64,000 nucleotides of DNA from Mycobacterium sp. KBS0706 (GTDB lineage: Bacteria; Pseudomonadota; Alphaproteobacteria; DSM-16000; Inquilinaceae): positions 1 to 64,000 of the forward strand of contig NZ_VCCH02000044.1 of the NCBI RefSeq assembly GCF_005938675.2. The letters run 5' to 3'. Position 1 is the stretch's first letter, and each line of letters starts with the position of its first letter. The position numbers were made by a program, and so were the translations under genes. The notes below the pieces were generated by a model. That model saw nothing but the letters and a program-made list of their open reading frames with translations, was not told the origin of the DNA and ran no database searches. Shown here one piece after another: positions 59,584-64,000 of the stretch.

Positions 59584-60212
59584 GCCTCCTCCTCGCCCCG
59601 GGCGATGGCCACGGCGCGGCGGGCGCGGGCGGTGACCGCCGCCCAGTCGCCGGCCGCCACCTCGGCCTTGCCGGCGATCCAGGTGCCGCCGACCACGGCG
59701 ACGTTCGGCAGCGCCAGATAGGCCCGCAGGTTGGATTCGCGGACGCCGCCGGTCGGGCAGAAGCGCATGCCGGCGAAGGGGCCGGCCAGGGCCGCAAGCG
59801 CCGACTGGCCGCCATAGATCTCGGCCGGGAAGAATTTGAGCACGCCGTAGCCGAGGTCGCGCGCCGCCATGATCTCAGACGGCGTCACCGCGCCGGGCAG
59901 GAACGGGAAGCCTTCCGCCGCCTTCGCCAGGGCCGGGGTCAGGCCGGGGCTGACGCCGAACACGGCGCCGGCCTTGCGCGAGGCCTCGAGGTCGGCCGGG
60001 TTCAGCACGGTGCCGGCGCCGACGATCGCGTCCGGCACTTCCGAGGCCATGGCGGCGATGACCTCGAACGCGACCTTGGTGCGCAACGTCACCTCCAGCA
60101 CCGGCAGGCCGCCCTCCACCAGGGCGCGGGCCAGCGGCACCGCCGCCGCCGCCGTCTCGACGGTCAGCACGGGGATGATCGGGGCGCGGGCGATGATGGC
60201 GTCGACGGTCAT
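59580..60212 (-). CDS. eda: 2-dehydro-3-deoxy-6-phosphogluconate aldolase
   Basis: A 210-residue class I aldolase from ATG 60212; upstream in-frame sequence is the family B repeat. The Schiff-base lysine is K126 in GYGVLKFFPAEIYGGQSALA and the acid/base glutamate is in LPVLEVTLRTKVAFEV. It cleaves KDPG to pyruvate and glyceraldehyde-3-phosphate, the last step of the Entner-Doudoroff and uronate routes. The KDG kinase gene lies upstream in the same direction, 246 bases away, so together they convert ketodeoxygluconate to central intermediates. Motifs and length are complete. Confidence 0.94.
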   Translation of the reverse strand: MTVDAIIARAPIIPVLTVETAAAAVPLARALVEGGLPVLEVTLRTKVAFEVIAAMASEVPDAIVGAGTVLNPADLEASRKAGAVFGVSPGLTPALAKAAEGFPFLPGAVTPSEIMAARDLGYGVLKFFPAEIYGGQSALAALAGPFAGMRFCPTGGVRESNLRAYLALPNVAVVGGTWIAGKAEVAAGDWAAVTARARRAVAIARGEEEA

Positions 60213-60317
60213 GGCAGGTCTCGATCGGTCAGCGGTGGGCGGACATTCAGGTTGCGCCGCACCATAGCAAATTGCGGCGGCCGGACGACACTCCTCACGA
60301 CGAAAACGCTCCACGCG

Positions 60318-60441
60318 TTGCCTCTCCCGCTTGCGGGAGAGGTCGGAGACGCGAAGCGGCTCCGGGGCGTCGAGGCCGGGACCAGCCCTCACCCGGTCGC
60401 CCTGCGGGCGCCCGACCTCTCCCGCCAGGCGGGAGAGGCAA
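60318..60441. repeat. Dispersed palindromic repeat, family B copy 2 (inverted relative to copy 1)
   Basis: Begins TTGCCTCTCCCGCTTGCGGG and ends with GCCAGGCGGGAGAGGCAA. Compared with the reverse complement of 41715-41848 it shares nearly the whole sequence but lacks about ten bases of the centre. It sits between the KDG kinase and eda. Confidence 0.88.
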
Positions 60442-60458
60442 CGCAAAGAGCACCTGCG

Positions 60459-61382
60459 TTACTGGGAGCCGCCGGCGAAATCCGGCATCGCCTCGCGCGG
60501 CACCACGGCGCCGCGGTGGCCGATCACCACCGCGGCCAGGCGGTGCCCGCGCAGCGCCGAGGCCGCCGGGTCCAGCCCGGCGAAGCGGCCGGCCAGGTAG
60601 CCGGCGTTGAAGCTGTCGCCGGCCGCGGTGGTGTCGACCGGGGTCACCACCGCAGGCACCGGCACCGACACAACCCCGTCCGCCGTGGCGATGTGGCAGC
60701 CCTCGCCGCCGCTTTTCACCACGATCTCGCCGACGCCATGGCCGCGCAGCCGGGCGATGGTCGCCTCAGGGTCGGCATCGCCGAACAGCGCCTGCTCATC
60801 GTCGAAGGTCGGCAAGGCGTGCGTCGCGAGCGCCAGGAACCGCGCGAACACGGCCTGCGCCTTGGCCTTGTCGGGCCAGCCGCGCGGCCGGTAATTGCCG
60901 TCGAAGGCGATGCGCGCGCCCTTGGCCTTGGCGGCCGCCAGCGCCGCGTGGAAGGCGTCGCGGCCGCGGTCGCTGTACAGCGACAGGGTGATGCCGGAGA
61001 AGTAGAGCAGGCCATAGCCGGCCAACGTTTCCGCCAGTTCGTCAGCACCTGGCAACTCGAAGACTTCCCGCGCGGGCGCCCGGTCGCGCCAGTAGTGGAA
61101 CGTCCGCTCGCCCTTGTCGTCGGTGCGGATCATGTACAGGCCGGGCACCCGGCCCGGCAGGCGCGGCACCAGCCCGGTCCCCACCCCTTCCGCCTGCCAG
61201 CGGGCCAGCATCTCGTCGCTGTACGGGTCGTCGCCCAGAGCGGTGACATAGTCGACCGCGACGCCCTGGCGGGCCAGGTACACCGCGGTGTTCAGCGTAT
61301 CCCCGCCGCTGGCCAGCTGGGCGTCGCCGCCCGGCTTCACCGCGATCTCGATCATGCACTCGCCGATCGATGCCACCCGCAT
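60459..61382 (-). CDS. kdgK: 2-dehydro-3-deoxygluconokinase
   Basis: A 307-residue PfkB-family sugar kinase with an AAGGG site. The N-terminus is RVASIGECMIEIAVKPGGDA then QLASGGDTLNTAVYLAR, and the PfkB signature with catalytic Asp is DTTAAGDSFNAGYLAGRFAG. The substrate choice is from the GG-D-x-NTA motif and from the neighbouring eda: KdgK phosphorylates KDG to KDPG. It is part of a minus-strand run with an aldo/keto reductase and a Bug-type binding protein. The sequence leaves other sugar acids possible but KDG is the best fit. Confidence 0.9.
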   Translation of the reverse strand: MRVASIGECMIEIAVKPGGDAQLASGGDTLNTAVYLARQGVAVDYVTALGDDPYSDEMLARWQAEGVGTGLVPRLPGRVPGLYMIRTDDKGERTFHYWRDRAPAREVFELPGADELAETLAGYGLLYFSGITLSLYSDRGRDAFHAALAAAKAKGARIAFDGNYRPRGWPDKAKAQAVFARFLALATHALPTFDDEQALFGDADPEATIARLRGHGVGEIVVKSGGEGCHIATADGVVSVPVPAVVTPVDTTAAGDSFNAGYLAGRFAGLDPAASALRGHRLAAVVIGHRGAVVPREAMPDFAGGSQ

Positions 61383-61419
61383 TGAAACAATCCCTTCCCG
61401 GCTTACGGCCGGGGCCCGC

Positions 61420-62439
61420 TCACGGGGTCGGCGCGTCGGCGCGAATCAAGCGTTCGGATTTCAGATCCGACCACAGGCCGGCCGGGATCGGGTAGCGGAA
61501 ATTCTCGACATTGCGCGTCACCTGCTCCGGCGACAGCGCCCCCGGGATCACCGAGGCGACACTGGGGTGGCCGAGCGGGAACTGCAGCGCCGCCGCGGCC
61601 AGCGGCACGCCATGGGCGGCGCAGACCCGCTCGATCCGGCGGCAGCGCTCCAGCTCCTCCGGCGTCGCGTCGCGGTAGTTGAACTTGGCGCCTTCGACCG
61701 GGCCGGTGGCGAGCAGGCCGGAGGCGAAGACGCCGCCGATGACGATGCCGGCGCCGTGCTTCTGGCACAGCGGGAACTCCTCGGCCAGCGGCTCCTGGTC
61801 CATCAGCGTGTAGGGCATCGCCACCAGGAAGGCGTCGAGATCGGCGGCGTCGAGCAACTTCGGGATCATGCCCATGACGTTGATGCCGGCGCCGACCGCG
61901 CCGATCACGCCGGAGGATTTCAGCTGCTCCAGCGCCCGCCAGCCGGAGGCGGAGAGCCGGTCGAGATGCGCCCGCACCCTGGCATCGGTCTTGTGGTGCG
62001 GCAGGTCGAGGTCGTGGATCAGCAGCAGGTCGATCCGCGGCAGCGTCAGCCGCGCCCAGATCTGCTCCATCGCCCGCATGATGCCGTCATAGCCATAGTC
62101 GAAGACGATATCGAAGGGCAGGCCGCCGGCCCATTTCTCGGAATGGAAGTTCTCCGGGTCGGGCGACGGCTTGAGCCAGCGCCCGACCTTGCTGGAGACC
62201 TTGAACTCGCCGCGGTTCTGGCCGTGCAGGAAGCTGCCCAGCCGGTGCTCGGCCAGGCCCAGCCCGTACCAGGGCGCGGTGTCAAAATAGCGGATGCCGG
62301 CGTCCCAGGCCGCCTGCAGCGTGGCGTGGGCCTGCGGCTCCGGCACCTTGACGAAGAGCTCGCCGAGCGCCGCCGTGCCGAAGCCGAGCGTGGTCACCTC
62401 GACATCGGTGCGTCCCAGGCGGCGGGTGTCGATCGGCAT
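61420..62439 (-). CDS. Aldo/keto reductase
   Basis: A 339-residue AKR with a GGAG site. The catalytic tetrad is visible: YFDTAPWYGLGLAEHRLGSF (Asp and Tyr), VSSKVGRWLK (Lys) and LLLIHDLDLPHH (His). The start is RRLGRTDVEVTTLGFGTAAL. It belongs to the D-threo-aldose 1-dehydrogenase-like branch, which oxidises sugars such as L-fucose or D-arabinose. It lies between the KDG kinase and the Bug protein and probably acts on a sugar feeding the same route. The specificity is not certain. Confidence 0.85.
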   Translation of the reverse strand: MPIDTRRLGRTDVEVTTLGFGTAALGELFVKVPEPQAHATLQAAWDAGIRYFDTAPWYGLGLAEHRLGSFLHGQNRGEFKVSSKVGRWLKPSPDPENFHSEKWAGGLPFDIVFDYGYDGIMRAMEQIWARLTLPRIDLLLIHDLDLPHHKTDARVRAHLDRLSASGWRALEQLKSSGVIGAVGAGINVMGMIPKLLDAADLDAFLVAMPYTLMDQEPLAEEFPLCQKHGAGIVIGGVFASGLLATGPVEGAKFNYRDATPEELERCRRIERVCAAHGVPLAAAALQFPLGHPSVASVIPGALSPEQVTRNVENFRYPIPAGLWSDLKSERLIRADAPTP

Positions 62440-62467
62440 CGGCGGAGCTCCTGTCAGATGGCCACGA

Positions 62468-63466
62468 TCACTGAGAGTCGGCGGCGCCGGACGCCTCGAC
62501 GATCGGCGCCCATTTCGCCAGCTCGGCCGTCACATGCTTGGCCAGCTCGTCCGGCGTGGAGCCGACCACGGTGGCGCTGAGCTCGGCCAGGCGCGGCTGC
62601 GTCGCCGGGTCCTTCACCGCCTTGACCGCCGCGGCGTTCAGCCGGTCGATCACCGCCTGCGGCGTCCCCGCCGGGGCGAAGATCGCGTTCCAGGTGTAGG
62701 TCTCGTAGCCCGGCACCCCCGCCTCCTCCATCGTCGGCAGGTCGGGGAAGCTGGCCGAGCGGGTCTTGGTGGTGACCGCCAGCGGCCGCAGCGTCCCCGC
62801 CTTGATGAAGGCGGTGGAGGACGGCAGGTTGTCGAACATGATCGGCACCTGGTTCGCCACCACGTCGTTCAGCGCCGGCCCGGCGCCGCGATAGGGCACA
62901 TGGATCATGTCGACGCCGGCCAGGCTCTTGAACAGCTCCCCCGACAGGTGCAGCGGCGTGCCGATGCCGGAGGAGGCGTAGCTGTATTCGCCCGGCTTCG
63001 ACTTCAACAGCGCGATCAGCTCCTGCACCGACTTGACCGGCAGCTCGGGATTCACCTCGAGCACGTTCGGCACCAGCACCAGCAGCGAGATCGGCGCGAA
63101 ATCCTTCACCGGGTCATAGGGCATCTGCTTCATGACCGCGGGGTTCAGCGCATGGGTCGCGATCGTGCCCATCAGGATGGTGTAGCCGTCCGGATCGGCC
63201 TTGGCGACGGCATCGGCGCCGATGTTGCCGCCGGCGCCGGCCTTGTTCTCGACGATCACGGTCTGGCCGAGATCCTCGGTCATCTTCTCGGCGATGATGC
63301 GGGCGATCAGGTCGGTCGAGCCGCCGGCCGCGAACGGCACCACCAGCGTCACCGTCCGCGACGGGAAGGCGTCGGCGGCCGTGGCCATGCCGCCCGGCAG
63401 CGCGAAGCAGGCCGCCAGGCCCGCGAGCAGGACGGTTCGTCGGACCAGGCCATGCAGCGTCGTCAT
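62468..63466 (-). CDS. Bug-family tripartite tricarboxylate transporter binding protein
   Basis: A 332-residue protein from ATG 63466 with GGGGGAGAC upstream; the frame extends further 5' without conservation. A signal peptide (RRTVLLAGLAACFALPGGMA then TAADA) leads to a TctC/Bug domain with RTVTLVVPFAAGGSTDLIAR, VENKAGAGGNIGADAVAKAD and FAPISLLVLVPNVLEVNPEL. Bug proteins bind carboxylates in the periplasm. No TctA or TctB membrane genes lie in the window, so it is an orphan, a common situation for this family. It may bind a sugar acid linked to the KDG route. Confidence 0.88.
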   Translation of the reverse strand: MTTLHGLVRRTVLLAGLAACFALPGGMATAADAFPSRTVTLVVPFAAGGSTDLIARIIAEKMTEDLGQTVIVENKAGAGGNIGADAVAKADPDGYTILMGTIATHALNPAVMKQMPYDPVKDFAPISLLVLVPNVLEVNPELPVKSVQELIALLKSKPGEYSYASSGIGTPLHLSGELFKSLAGVDMIHVPYRGAGPALNDVVANQVPIMFDNLPSSTAFIKAGTLRPLAVTTKTRSASFPDLPTMEEAGVPGYETYTWNAIFAPAGTPQAVIDRLNAAAVKAVKDPATQPRLAELSATVVGSTPDELAKHVTAELAKWAPIVEASGAADSQ

Positions 63467-63743
63467 GCGTCTCCCCCTACGTCGATCGTTCGATGATGCG
63501 CTTGTTATGATTCGGGCACGGCGCTGGATGGCGCCCGGCCGGCCGCGATTGTCGCGGAGGATGGCGGCGCTGGCAACCCGCGCCGCCGTGTGCATCAGGG
63601 AGATCGGGTAAAAGACGGCGAACTGCTCTGCACGGCGTTTCCCGCCTACGAGACCTTCTCAAAATGGCCGGGGCTCCAACCCTTTATAGTCCCCCCTCCC
63701 CTTGCGGGAGGGGGGACTCATTTTGCTTTCGGCCGAATCGATC
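63467..63743. other. Intergenic region between Bug gene and regulator, with a hairpin
   Basis: A 277-base gap. The only structure I support is the hairpin at 63688-63718: AGTCCCCCCTCCC pairs perfectly with GGGAGGGGGGACT around CTTGC. It is followed on plus by CATTTTGC, a weak T-run. The rest should contain the promoter of the Bug-kdgK operon on minus. Confidence 0.5.
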
Positions 63744-64000
63744 CTAAGCCGGAATATCGGCGGCGATCGCTGTCTCGGGGCTGGCCGCCTCCAGCTCGCG
63801 GGCGCTCTGGTTCATGATGAACTGCATCGCCTTGCGGGCCGCCCGGGCGTCGCCGGCGGCGATGCCCTCATAGACCGCGCGGTGGTCGCCGACCGCCAGC
63901 GGGAAAGCCCGGTTGCGCCGCGCCTGGGCCTGGAAGCTCATGGTCAAGAGCGGGCCGAGGATGGTGCTCAGCCGCTCGATCAGCGCGTTGCGGCTGGCGG
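63744..64000 (-). CDS. FCD-domain (GntR/FadR family) regulator, partial
   Basis: The frame is open on minus from the right edge to the stop at 63744, so only the last about 85 residues are seen. They read ALIERLSTILGPLLTMSFQA and then VGDHRAVYEGIAAGDARAAR followed by KAMQFIMNQSARELEAA, the C-terminal helices of an FCD ligand-binding domain with the metal-binding histidine in GDHRAVYEGI. The N-terminal winged helix must lie beyond the window. It is upstream of, and in line with, the Bug-AKR-kdgK genes and probably controls that operon in response to a sugar acid. Confidence 0.85.
   Translation of the reverse strand, partial: ASRNALIERLSTILGPLLTMSFQAQARRNRAFPLAVGDHRAVYEGIAAGDARAARKAMQFIMNQSARELEAASPETAIAADIPA

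Noticed and set aside
63590..63817. A 75-codon plus-strand frame near the right edge
   Set aside because: It covers a hairpin and the antisense of the FCD regulator end; no SD and no recognisable motif.
1..64000. tRNA or rRNA genes
   Set aside because: No cloverleaf end such as GGTTCRANYCC with an acceptor stem or conserved rRNA segment was noticed in the gaps.

Overview
The window is gene-dense, very GC-rich DNA (roughly 70 percent by eye) with short intergenic gaps, many ATGA/GTGA overlaps and frequent GTG starts. The gene content points to an alphaproteobacterium: an imuA-imuB-dnaE2 mutagenesis cassette, a phasin with TGCA-type upstream sites, a DUF1127 protein, clpS-clpA, argD-argF-hslO, a fused CysNC with a four-cysteine CysH, and a TauE plus TIGR02186 pair. 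I infer a Rhodospirillales-like organism (Inquilinus or Azospirillum relatives), from gene style only. It is chromosomal housekeeping DNA with a few accessory stretches. I saw no rRNA, tRNA, CRISPR array, transposase or integrase.

Layout. 1-5.4 kb: SOS mutagenesis (imuA partial, imuB, dnaE2). 5.5-8.9 kb: murJ, trpS, a TfoX C-terminal-domain protein and a RelB/ParE-type toxin-antitoxin pair. 9-14.8 kb: assimilatory sulfate reduction, cysH-cysD-cysNC on minus, divergent from cysI and a precorrin-2 dehydrogenase on plus. 14.9-16.7 kb: Lrp regulator divergent from a DUF2000 protein, a GFA-type zinc protein, a DUF1127 protein. 16.7-25.7 kb: a carbohydrate locus, with a LacI regulator and a GH38-like DUF5054 protein on minus, and a complete ABC importer (binding protein, two permeases, ATPase) plus a CehA/McbA-type PHP hydrolase on plus. 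A LacI-type operator lies between the halves.

25.7-30.1 kb: a secreted alpha/beta hydrolase, a GNAT acetyltransferase, then four little-known minus-strand genes with AT-rich upstream regions, read here as an accessory island of cell-envelope proteins. 30.2-34.5 kb: an RND efflux pump and its adaptor, with a TetR-type palindrome upstream. 34.7-38.2 kb: TauE/SafE permease, TIGR02186 protein, universal stress protein, CorA. 38.4-41.7 kb: LysR regulator, EamA transporter, and a divergent MocR-type regulator. 41.9-46.8 kb: clpS-clpA, a phasin, a D-alanyl-D-alanine carboxypeptidase.

46.9-51.3 kb: rpmI-rplT-pheS-pheT with several RNA hairpins. 51.5-55.1 kb: argD-argF-hslO and a lipoprotein. 55.3-58.9 kb: galU, UDP-glucose dehydrogenase and phosphoglucomutase/phosphomannomutase, together making UDP-glucuronate precursors. 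59-64 kb: a ketodeoxygluconate branch (KDG kinase, KDPG aldolase) with an aldo/keto reductase, a Bug-type binding protein and a partial FCD-domain regulator.

The intergenic space carries at least two families of dispersed palindromic repeats (four and two copies) and two further single-copy palindromic elements. The most intriguing points are the AT-rich island at 27.2-30.0 kb, the 142-bp nested palindrome between pheS and pheT, and the regulatory dyads at the carbohydrate, RND, cys, MocR and phasin loci.
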